Source: JAHJDR01 sp964526915 (GTDB lineage: Bacteria > UBA10199 > JADGCS01). From it: 5,146 nucleotides of DNA. The translations under genes were made by a program, and so were the position numbers. Positions 1-5,146 of the stretch are shown here, one piece after another. The notes under the pieces are model-generated. The model saw nothing but the letters and a program-made list of their open reading frames with translations. It was not told where the DNA came from and did no database searches. Positions within the stretch are counted from its first letter, which is position 1. Every line of letters starts with the position of its first letter. Where the stretch lies: NCBI GenBank assembly GCA_964526915.1, contig CAZGMS010000184.1, positions 1-5,146 on the forward strand. The letters run 5' to 3'.

Positions 1-32
1 TTGCTTGATTGTGCCTGCCACCCACTTTGCTT

Positions 33-49
33 CGGGCCGGTCTAGCCCG
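33..49. other. Small GC-rich hairpin
   Basis: CGGGC (33-37) and GCCCG (45-49) form a 5-bp GC stem around a 7-base loop. There is no T-run, so at best it is a weak terminator for a gene lying left of the window. The rest of 1-62 holds nothing recognisable. Confidence 0.3.
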
Positions 50-62
50 CCCCTTACTTCTT

Positions 63-118
63 GCCTTACGCCTTACGCACTACGCCTTACGCCTTACGCC
101 TTGCGCCCTAAGCCTTAT
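63..118. repeat. Degenerate heptamer tandem array, 8 units of GCCTTAC
   Basis: Units in order are GCCTTAC, GCCTTAC, GCACTAC, GCCTTAC, GCCTTAC, GCCTTGC, GCCCTAA, GCCTTAT. Four are identical and divergence grows toward the 3' end. A lone CCCTTAC at 51-57 may be a detached copy. A reading frame through it exists, but its Leu/Thr/Ala-rich product merely reflects the repeat. Short heptamer arrays between genes are known in cyanobacteria (STRR) and I associate them with Patescibacteria; function unknown. Confidence 0.9.
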
Positions 119-128
119 GCCTCTTTTG

Positions 129-173
129 GCGCACAGCGCTAGAATTGCCCATGGCAATTCCATCGCAGCGCAC
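129..173. other. Perfect hairpin flanked by GCGCAC direct repeats
   Basis: GAATTGCC (142-149) and GGCAATTC (153-160) form a perfect 8-bp stem with a CAT loop. GCGCT (136-140) and AGCGC (167-171) could add an outer stem across an internal bulge. GCGCAC occurs on both sides (129-134 and 168-173) as a direct repeat. No T-run follows on either strand, so it is not a standard intrinsic terminator. It could be a small mobile repeat or a processing or stability element. Confidence 0.5.
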
Positions 174-179
174 CCCCTC

Positions 180-211
180 GTGAACACTTGAACACATGAA
201 CACCTGAACAC
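180..211. repeat. Octamer tandem array, 4 units of NTGAACAC
   Basis: GTGAACAC, TTGAACAC, ATGAACAC and CTGAACAC follow one another with no gap. Seven positions are invariant and the first base differs in every unit. The array ends in an A and a run of six T (213-218). Confidence 0.92.
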
Positions 212-216
212 ATTTT

Positions 217-234
217 TTAACAACTCTTAACAAC
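217..234. repeat. Two TTAACAAC units at 10-bp period
   Basis: TTAACAAC occurs at 217-224 and 227-234, separated by TC. It is AT-rich and follows the octamer array directly. Either a third small repeat family or a pair of protein-binding sites one helical turn apart; too short to decide. Confidence 0.4.
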
Positions 235-299
235 AGTTACCTCACCAGTCCCTATTCTTATCAGATTCATGACAACAGCAAACTCTCGTGAGCAAACTG

Positions 300-352
300 C
301 CGAAAATAGTGATTGTCAGTCACTTTTCATTTGGGGGCAGTCCAAAAATAGT
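300..352. repeat. Direct repeat CCRAAAATAGT, 42 bp apart
   Basis: CCGAAAATAGT (300-310) and CCAAAAATAGT (342-352) match at 10 of 11 bases, exactly 42 bp apart (four helical turns). The first copy overlaps the upstream dyad and the second abuts the candidate -10. It could be a pair of binding sites on the same DNA face, or chance in AT-rich sequence. Confidence 0.4.
308..324. promoter_or_regulatory. Operator-like 17-bp dyad upstream of the promoter
   Basis: AGTGATTGTCAGTCACT is symmetric about T316, with 7 of 8 base pairs matching (only 313/319 fails). The size and odd-centre symmetry fit a site for a dimeric helix-turn-helix regulator. It lies just upstream of the candidate -35, a position compatible with activation or upstream repression. 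No regulator gene is visible in the window. Confidence 0.45.
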
Positions 353-359
353 ATACAAT
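331..359 (+). promoter_or_regulatory. Candidate sigma-70-type promoter
   Basis: TACAAT at 354-359 matches the -10 consensus at 5 of 6 bases. TTGGGG at 331-336 is a weak -35 (3 of 6) at the ideal 17-bp spacing. Transcription would start near 366, giving a leader of about 60 bases. A better -35 match, TTGTCA at 313-318, has no -10 at suitable distance. The weak -35 and the dyads on both sides suggest an activator- or repressor-controlled promoter. Confidence 0.45.
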
Positions 360-366
360 ATTAAAT

Positions 367-383
367 GGACACCATTGGTGACC
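367..383. promoter_or_regulatory. Operator-like 17-bp dyad at the predicted transcription start
   Basis: GGACACCATTGGTGACC is symmetric about T375, with 7 of 8 pairs matching (only 369/381 fails). It sits 7 bases downstream of the candidate -10, the classic place for a repressor site. In RNA only a very small-loop hairpin would form, so a DNA site is more plausible. Its sequence differs from the 308-324 dyad, so a second regulator would be implied. Confidence 0.42.
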
Positions 384-413
384 GGTTTACAAACGGCGCA
401 CTTACGGTCTCCT

Positions 414-420
414 GGAAGGG
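414..420 (+). promoter_or_regulatory. Ribosome binding site of the giant gene
   Basis: GGAAGGG is purine-rich and close to the GGAGG core, 6 bases before ATG 427. It decides the start in favour of ATG 427 over TTG 421. Confidence 0.7.
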
Positions 421-426
421 TTGTTT

Positions 427-2466
427 ATGGTTCAGGGTCGAATCGACAATTCATTTGCGCAACTGCCTGATCCCGAAAGTGATCTCACCGAACTCAAACA
501 AAACGAAACACTGGACGAACTTGCCCAGTTGATCAATGTCGAAGAAGTCCCCGTACCCGGCAAACCCGGATTTGTAATGACCCAGATTGACCTGGCATCC
601 GGCAACTACACGCCGGAAGACGCCACCGACAAAGCCACCACGCTCAACAAGGGCACTATTCGAATTGGTTTTTGGTCTACAAACGCCAAAACCTTTTTGG
701 GTCATTCCGGGGTGAGTGGGTATGAAAAAGATTCGGAAACTCATAAATATAAATCTACCGTTAAAGGCGAAAAAACAAAAGACGTCTTAAAAAGTGGTTT
801 TGGCCTCGAGCAACACAAGGTGTGGCTCAAGCTTGAAACCAATGATACCATCATCAAATACAAGGCCCCGGGGGATGCCAGTTTTACCGAAATCACCAAG
901 GACAGTGTGGGAATCACCCCTTTTACGAAGAAAAACGAGAAGACCGACGTTATGGAGGAGACCACCGTTTGGAATGAAATTTATAAACTAATAAAGGACT
1001 TTGACAACATTCGTAGTGATGACGGCCAGGGGATCGTCAAAGCCACATATGATGTACACATGAGCTCTTACTATAAGGCCTTGACTGATTGTGCCGCAGG
1101 TAAATTTGATGACAAGGGCATTAGTCTTTCAAAATACATTGATCCTCCGCTAAAAAATAAGGAGGGCAAGAAGATCATGCTGAACGCCATGCTGACCATG
1201 GCCTGTCTGGGTTTTTTCAAAGACGCGACATACGTCGACATGGCCAGAGGGATCGTTAAATTTGCTGACCAGGAAAAATCTCGGGCCGCCCTCGCCAAAA
1301 TCTGTGGCGTTGGTCTGGCAAGCAACGAATTCAAATACGCGGGACCCGGCGGTTCGGCCGACAGCCTCTCCTACTATTTCCACGATGGGCTTACCAAAGG
1401 CGAACTCGAAGGAGACGAGGTCTACATCCGCGCCGACTGGGCCTGGAGCGCGTACAAGATGATGACGGGGATGGTGGGGACGCACAATCCCGGTGACAGC
1501 CCCGCCACAAGCGAATTGGCTGGCGTTACCTTTGGAAACTTTAATGCTGAAATCGCAGAAATGCAAAGAAAGGCGACTTCCCAAGACCAGTTCATCTATT
1601 ATGTAACCATCCTTGAGGATGGCACTATCAAACACAAATTACTCGATCAACCAGATGCACGAAGGGATGACATCACAATTCCTTACAGAAATTTAAGCGA
1701 TCTGGACCACAAACTTTCAGGCATGACACCCCCAGAAGATCAAGAACAACTGAGAATATTTTTTCAACAACCAAGAAATCACAGAGATGTTAACTTGAAC
1801 CTGCCCGGCATGCTTGACCAACCCTTTAAGGTTGCGCCCACCAGTGATTACTTTTTTGTGTACACAACCGCTACGGGTCAGCAATTCAGGATTTTACGGG
1901 TGCCCGTAGCCAATCAATGCACTACAGCGACTACCAGCAGTAACTATCAACCTTTGGGCTATCTTACGGCAGAGGCATTGGGATTTTTTTCGACAGTTTT
2001 TAATTTGGGCACATCAACGGGCACAAACAGTCCACTCAACCTCGACCCCAATATAGGCTCAGTCACTTTTAGTGTTGGAGGGGAGCAAAAAATAGCCCAC
2101 TTCTACAAATCAAATATACAGCGTTTATCCATTTCGGATAACATCATCACCCTTGCCTTTGAGATGCAGGAAATGGGTGCTCCTTTTGATCTTGACCCCG
2201 CCGATCCCAAGGAAAAAGTTTTGGAAAAACTGCTCGAATACTTTGAAAACGACTCAAACGATTCTGATTATCTGCCAAATGGTGAATTTTCCGACCCCGA
2301 TGCGTGGGCTGATGAAGGGAACAGAACTGTTTCCTTTGCTGGTGAGGAATTGCCATACAAACTAGCCCTTTATCTGGTCGCCATGAGCGTAAAGTTTTCC
2401 ACTGGCAGTGAAAAAATCGGTGAAGGTTATCTTGATATCACACAACAAGGAATGAAAAAGGGCGAA
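427..2466 (+). other. N-terminal region of the giant protein (residues 1-680), unrecognised
   Basis: I recognise no family here. The first 20 residues are polar and acidic, so there is no cleavable signal peptide. Residues about 70-150 alternate short hydrophobic strands with charged turns and look beta-rich. Residues about 170-370 look more helical and include a short hydrophobic stretch (250-264, IMLNAMLTMACLGFF) too short for a confident membrane span. Two aromatic strand pairs, near 389-406 and 475-494, resemble each other loosely (FIYYVTILEDGTIKHKLL and YFFVYTTATGQQFRILRV) and might be a repeated beta unit, but this is weak. Residues 600-630 are acidic and rich in Asp, Glu and Asn, like a linker. 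The Clp N-domain was not recognised. Confidence 0.55.
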
Positions 2467-5146
2467 CAGTTGCAGTACCTGTTCATGGGGTTTATCCTCA
2501 TACAAACCATTATTTCGGTAGTGGCCAGTGGCAGGATCACCAAGAAATTGTACAAAGAGGCCATGGCCACACAACTGCTCCAAGAGGATGCCGCGCGCGA
2601 ACTCGCCAAAAAAATGAGGGATCCTCACTGGTGCCCAGACTTCATGTCCCCCATGTTCGATTCCAAAGAAATTGAAGACCCTAATCCCTACTTTACCACT
2701 CCTGAAAGGGAGGCACAACTCCGACAAGTCATGGAGGCACTGACAGGCAAGGCTTTTTCGGCGGCCTTCGTCACAGGACCAGCGGGAGTGGGCAAAACAG
2801 AAATGATGCGCGAAATTCAAAGACGCCTGTTATTGCCGGAACAGGAGGCATTGTCATTGGGTGTGCCGCGACCACTCCTTGGCAAAACCATATTTACGAT
2901 TGACGGAAATAAATGGGATGCCAGGAACGGACAGGTAGGTGCCGACTCCAAACTCACAGCGGAGTTTATTTTGTTTATGAGAAGACGTCCGGACGGCATC
3001 GCTTTCTTTGACGAAGCGAAGATGTTGACCACCTCTGGTCTGTGGGGTGGCGGCCAAGGTGAAAAAGTCAAGGGCAATTCTCCCTTCGAAAAAATGCTCC
3101 CTTATTTAAGTGACCGCAAATTGTACGCCGTCTTTGCCACAACAACAGGCGAATACGAGGAATTCTTCAAGGGTGATCCTAGATTTGCCGCCTTCCTGAG
3201 ACGCAGTGAACCTGTTGAGTTGCAGATGTTCACGATGGACGAAGTCAAGATTGCCTTGGCAACAATTTACCCCGTACTGCTTGAAAAACTTCGTGTTATT
3301 TCCATTGATCAAAGTGAACCCAAGGTGGATATCGTCGTCAACGATGAAAGCGGAATGAGGGTCGTGTCTGTTCCGCGGGTAATCAGTGACCTGGTCGATT
3401 CCACAGCAAGAGAGGCCTATGTAATAGAGAACCCCAACGTCCTGATGGACTTCTCAATCAAGAGGCTAAAAATATTGGTGGATAAAGTCACAAGAGATGT
3501 TGTTGACTACAGCACGAGACCCGATAGGGGTCGTGGCGTCCTCAAACATCCGGTCAATCACGAAATCGGCACCTTGCTGGAAAGACGTGATAAACTTAAA
3601 AGCGAGAGAGACAGAGTTAAATCGGAAATTGAGATTGCCCTTGTTAAGTCGGATTCATTTTTTCGTGAAATCTACGATAAAATACACACAACCCCCGAAC
3701 TGATCACGAGACTGCCGCAGAGAGTGCAAACCGCCATCAAATCCATAGTACTTGGCGGAATCGGCACGGGTGCGGTCTGTACCAGTTTGTTTGTACCAGA
3801 GCAGATTGGATGGTTATCCGTTTCAGGAATTAGCTTGGGGGCGTACATGCAAATCCGGTTCCTCAACATCCTGTTTGGGGAACAATTTAGGACTTGGATC
3901 AATAATACACCGCTCAAAGCCCAGTTTGACCGCCTTTTTAGAAATCTTCCCTTTTGGGAATCAGAACTCGGACGAATCAATAGAGAGCTGGAGAACATCG
4001 ATTCGCGTTTGCTCGAGATTGGCGGCGACCCAACTCTGATACCGGTATTTGAATTTCGAAAGGAGTCAGTAACCAAGGAAATTGAAATCATTGATGCCAA
4101 ACTGAACAGCGCAACACTGAGTGATGAAGACCGTGCGAGAGCAATGGAAACATATACACGTTTATATGGTGAAGATGGAAACGGGGGCACGGTCAGGCAA
4201 ATAAGGGATCAGCTTGATAAAGTACAAAGAGAGATGCAGGAGATCAACACCGAGATTACGGCCTTGAAACGCAGAGCAAACCCAAGTGCTGAAATAACAG
4301 CTCGGTTGACTGAAAAACAAACCATATTGCAAAGTTTGGAAAGAGAGTACATTAACCTCAACACACAGCTCGCTCAACACAGGATCGAAGAAGAGGTTCT
4401 GCTATACAAGACGGGAAAACGCGTTTTGAGTGAGGTGGATCGCACCGGACTGGAAAGCCGCAAAGCAGCGCTTGCTAAAAAGGCCAAAGAATATCAGGCC
4501 GTAATCGATCGCCTCGGTAAACAGACTGAAAGAAAAGGAATTGTTATAGGTTCATACGCCTGGGCGGCGTACGCCGACGAGGTGCGAAAAGAGGCTCAGA
4601 CTCAAGATGCCTTGCAACTGCTAAAAGATGCCTTCAATGACTTGCCCGGAATCGACAAAAAGAAGCTAAAAGAAGCCACAAACTCGCAAGAGGTCACTGA
4701 TGTTGCCATGGACTATTTCAGATCCTTTAAGGAATTTCTGAATCATTCGGCAGAATACCCTCGAATCGATATGTTACTGAGAACCGAAATTCTTGACGAA
4801 GGAAAAGTGGCGCTCCTTGCATCGATTTTTGATGAAGTGACAGCGCTGGAAAGAAAGCTTCGATCCACCGAAAGACCCATAGACCCACAACTCATTCTGG
4901 ATTGCATTCACACTGTCATGTTGACTCGTGTTGAAGAAATAAAAGCCAAAAAACCCTTATCTCCCATCAACGATATTCTGACACGACAATTTCTTGAACA
5001 CGAGGCTGTGCCAGAAACACAAAAAATCGCCCTCGGTCTTGCTCTGGACATTGCATTACCCCAACCACCAGAAGGTCCAAAAGCGCAACCCTCTGTTGTT
5101 CCCCCCCTCGAACCCCCAAATCCAAACGCACCACGCACACCAACTC
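427..5146 (+). CDS. Giant membrane-anchored protein with a ClpA/ClpB-D1-like AAA+ ATPase domain (3' partial)
   Basis: One uninterrupted frame of 1573 codons runs from ATG 427 past the window end, so the C-terminus is missing. The start is supported by GGAAGGG at 414-420, 6 bases upstream, and by an in-frame TGA at 379-381; TTG 421 abuts the Shine-Dalgarno and is less likely. Layout by residue: 1-680 unrecognised; 682-701 hydrophobic segment; about 751-1026 AAA+ module with Walker A GPAGVGKT (784-791), Walker B IAFFDE (858-863), an ATT sensor-1 strand (904-906) and RR (925-926); 1045-1075 charged helix; 1106-1143 hydrophobic hairpin; 1179-1365 coiled-coil-like; 1544-1573 proline-rich. The ATPase belongs to the family of Clp/Hsp100 D1 domains, which hydrolyse ATP in hexamers to remodel proteins. 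I see no second Walker A and no signal peptide. Function inferred: ATP-driven remodelling or transport at the membrane; substrate unknown. It is far longer than ClpB (about 860 residues). The frame is certain, the AAA+ class likely, the role unknown. Confidence 0.93.
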   Translation, partial: MVQGRIDNSFAQLPDPESDLTELKQNETLDELAQLINVEEVPVPGKPGFVMTQIDLASGNYTPEDATDKATTLNKGTIRIGFWSTNAKTFLGHSGVSGYEKDSETHKYKSTVKGEKTKDVLKSGFGLEQHKVWLKLETNDTIIKYKAPGDASFTEITKDSVGITPFTKKNEKTDVMEETTVWNEIYKLIKDFDNIRSDDGQGIVKATYDVHMSSYYKALTDCAAGKFDDKGISLSKYIDPPLKNKEGKKIMLNAMLTMACLGFFKDATYVDMARGIVKFADQEKSRAALAKICGVGLASNEFKYAGPGGSADSLSYYFHDGLTKGELEGDEVYIRADWAWSAYKMMTGMVGTHNPGDSPATSELAGVTFGNFNAEIAEMQRKATSQDQFIYYVTILEDGTIKHKLLDQPDARRDDITIPYRNLSDLDHKLSGMTPPEDQEQLRIFFQQPRNHRDVNLNLPGMLDQPFKVAPTSDYFFVYTTATGQQFRILRVPVANQCTTATTSSNYQPLGYLTAEALGFFSTVFNLGTSTGTNSPLNLDPNIGSVTFSVGGEQKIAHFYKSNIQRLSISDNIITLAFEMQEMGAPFDLDPADPKEKVLEKLLEYFENDSNDSDYLPNGEFSDPDAWADEGNRTVSFAGEELPYKLALYLVAMSVKFSTGSEKIGEGYLDITQQGMKKGEQLQYLFMGFILIQTIISVVASGRITKKLYKEAMATQLLQEDAARELAKKMRDPHWCPDFMSPMFDSKEIEDPNPYFTTPEREAQLRQVMEALTGKAFSAAFVTGPAGVGKTEMMREIQRRLLLPEQEALSLGVPRPLLGKTIFTIDGNKWDARNGQVGADSKLTAEFILFMRRRPDGIAFFDEAKMLTTSGLWGGGQGEKVKGNSPFEKMLPYLSDRKLYAVFATTTGEYEEFFKGDPRFAAFLRRSEPVELQMFTMDEVKIALATIYPVLLEKLRVISIDQSEPKVDIVVNDESGMRVVSVPRVISDLVDSTAREAYVIENPNVLMDFSIKRLKILVDKVTRDVVDYSTRPDRGRGVLKHPVNHEIGTLLERRDKLKSERDRVKSEIEIALVKSDSFFREIYDKIHTTPELITRLPQRVQTAIKSIVLGGIGTGAVCTSLFVPEQIGWLSVSGISLGAYMQIRFLNILFGEQFRTWINNTPLKAQFDRLFRNLPFWESELGRINRELENIDSRLLEIGGDPTLIPVFEFRKESVTKEIEIIDAKLNSATLSDEDRARAMETYTRLYGEDGNGGTVRQIRDQLDKVQREMQEINTEITALKRRANPSAEITARLTEKQTILQSLEREYINLNTQLAQHRIEEEVLLYKTGKRVLSEVDRTGLESRKAALAKKAKEYQAVIDRLGKQTERKGIVIGSYAWAAYADEVRKEAQTQDALQLLKDAFNDLPGIDKKKLKEATNSQEVTDVAMDYFRSFKEFLNHSAEYPRIDMLLRTEILDEGKVALLASIFDEVTALERKLRSTERPIDPQLILDCIHTVMLTRVEEIKAKKPLSPINDILTRQFLEHEAVPETQKIALGLALDIALPQPPEGPKAQPSVVPPLEPPNPNAPRTPT
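2470..2529 (+). other. Predicted transmembrane segment 1 (residues 682-701)
   Basis: The 20 residues LQYLFMGFILIQTIISVVAS are uncharged and strongly hydrophobic. They are followed at once by a basic stretch (R703, K706, K707, K710), which by the positive-inside rule puts the C-terminal side, and so the AAA+ domain, in the cytoplasm. A weaker basic pair (KK, 676-677) lies before it. If it is a true span, the 680-residue N-terminal part would be outside the membrane despite having no signal peptide. A buried hydrophobic helix is the alternative. Confidence 0.7.
2677..3504 (+). other. AAA+ ATPase module, ClpA/ClpB D1-like (residues about 751-1026)
   Basis: The order and spacing follow the ClpB/ClpC D1 domain. 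A DPNPYFTTPEREAQLRQVME box corresponds to the Clp DPVIGRDEEI entry helix. It is followed by Walker A GPAGVGKTE (784-792), then LGKTIFTID (818-826), matching the Clp KGKRVLSLD strand. Walker B is IAFFDE (858-863), followed by a glycine-rich loop (871-878). GNSPFEKMLPYLSDRKLYAV matches the GNMLKPALARGELHCV helix-strand. ATTTGEYEEFFKGDPRF (904-920) matches the ATTLDEYRQYIEKDAAL sensor-1 region, with R925-R926 where Clp proteins carry the arginine finger. VPRVISDLVDSTARE (982-996) matches the LPDKAIDLIDEAAS helix of the small lid domain. The Walker residues K790, T791, D862 and E863 are intact, so ATP binding and hydrolysis are expected. By eye, Q836 occupies the pore-loop position usually held by Tyr. 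Confidence 0.88.
3559..3651 (+). other. Short charged helix / coiled-coil-like segment after the ATPase (residues 1045-1075)
   Basis: Alternating charged residues with regularly spaced Leu, Val and Ile (for example LLERRDKLKSERDRVKSEIE) predict a long amphipathic helix. It links the ATPase lid to the hydrophobic hairpin about 30 residues later and may be a stalk or oligomerisation element. Assignment is by composition and spacing only. Confidence 0.55.
3742..3855 (+). other. Predicted hydrophobic helical hairpin, transmembrane segments 2-3 (residues 1106-1143)
   Basis: Two hydrophobic, glycine-rich stretches (about 1106-1123 and 1127-1143) are separated by a short PEQ turn (1124-1126). Basic residues flank both ends (R1099, K1105, R1144). 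This fits a membrane hairpin with both ends in the cytoplasm, placing the coiled coil on the same side as the ATPase. Gly and Ser content is high and segment 3 is only about 17 residues, so a re-entrant or membrane-surface helix is also possible. Confidence 0.6.
3961..4521 (+). other. Extended coiled-coil-like region (residues about 1179-1365)
   Basis: Long stretches without Pro or Gly are rich in Glu, Lys, Arg, Gln and Leu, with hydrophobic residues at roughly 3-4 spacing. Examples are ELGRINRELENIDSRLLEI (1180-1198), RQIRDQLDKVQREMQEINTE (1257-1276) and EKQTILQSLEREYINLNTQL (1296-1315). Breaks occur near 1199-1210 (GGDPTLIP) and 1248-1255 (GEDGNGG), suggesting two or three helical blocks. 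ClpB also has a coiled-coil middle domain after D1, but here the coils follow a hydrophobic hairpin and no D2 ATPase is seen afterwards, so equivalence is not claimed. Confidence 0.7.
5056..5146 (+). other. Proline-rich tail or linker at the window edge (residues 1544-1573)
   Basis: After a helical stretch ending at ALDIAL, the protein turns proline-rich (PQPPEGPKAQPSVVPPLEPP, then PNPNAPRTPT) and stays so to the last base. Roughly two in five residues are Pro. This is typical of a flexible disordered linker or tail. Whether the gene ends just past the window or continues into another domain cannot be seen. Confidence 0.75.

Noticed and set aside
142..160. Intrinsic terminator
   Set aside because: The stem is good but no T-run follows on either strand; the T-run at 213-218 is more than 50 bases away.
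9..191. Plus-strand 60-codon open frame over the repeat region
   Set aside because: Its sequence is the translation of the heptamer array, with no Shine-Dalgarno and no recognisable product.
63..211. CRISPR array
   Set aside because: The repeat units are 7-8 bp, contiguous and without spacers.
288..470. Plus-strand 60-codon open frame starting GTG 288
   Set aside because: It runs through the candidate promoter, both dyads and the ribosome binding site, overlaps the start of the giant gene out of frame, and has no similarity that I recognise.
1150..1635. Minus-strand 161-codon open frame
   Set aside because: It lies wholly antisense to the continuous plus-strand frame and shows no family motif.
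2362..2820. Minus-strand 152-codon open frame
   Set aside because: It is antisense to transmembrane segment 1 and the Walker A region, whose motifs are clear on the plus strand.
3742..3810. Second P-loop in the glycine-rich stretch LGGIGTGAV
   Set aside because: There is no Lys followed by Ser or Thr after the glycines, and the stretch is part of a hydrophobic hairpin.
3672..4190. Minus-strand 172-codon Ser/Ile-rich open frame
   Set aside because: It is antisense to the hairpin and coiled-coil coding sequence; its composition is what antisense of Glu/Lys/Arg-rich coding DNA gives.

Overview
The window is dominated by one very long plus-strand gene. It starts at ATG 427 and is still open at the last base, 5146, giving 1573 complete codons plus one base with no stop. 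The only recognisable enzymatic module in it is a AAA+ ATPase most like the first ATPase domain (D1) of ClpA/ClpB/ClpC. That module lies between one hydrophobic segment upstream (residues 682-701) and a hydrophobic hairpin downstream (about 1106-1143). About 190 residues of coiled-coil-like sequence, a mixed helical region and a proline-rich tail at the window edge follow. The first 680 residues resemble nothing I recognise. The likeliest reading is a giant, membrane-anchored, Clp-like AAA+ protein of unknown job; the C-terminus and stop are missing.

Positions 1-426 hold no convincing gene but much small-scale structure. There is a GC-rich hairpin (33-49), an 8-unit heptamer array (63-118), a perfect 8-bp-stem hairpin flanked by direct repeats (129-173), a 4-unit octamer array (180-211) and a pair of 10-bp-period units (217-234). 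Next comes a promoter-like segment (331-359) bracketed by two 17-bp near-perfect dyads (308-324 and 367-383), then a Shine-Dalgarno-like GGAAGGG (414-420) 6 bases before the ATG. This looks like the intergenic start of a transcription unit whose first gene is the giant ORF; the dyads suggest regulated expression.

Organism: bacterial, moderate GC, standard genetic code (TGG for Trp and no in-frame TGA over 1573 codons, which argues against UGA-recoded lineages such as Gracilibacteria and Absconditabacteria). Degenerate short tandem repeats between genes, together with a giant membrane-associated ORF, remind me of uncultivated lineages such as Patescibacteria (CPR). That is an impression from style, not a demonstrated placement, and no phylogenetic marker gene is present.

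No rRNA, tRNA, CRISPR array, transposase or insertion sequence was recognised. Long open frames on the minus strand and in the other plus frames within 427-5146 are antisense or out-of-frame shadows of the giant gene.
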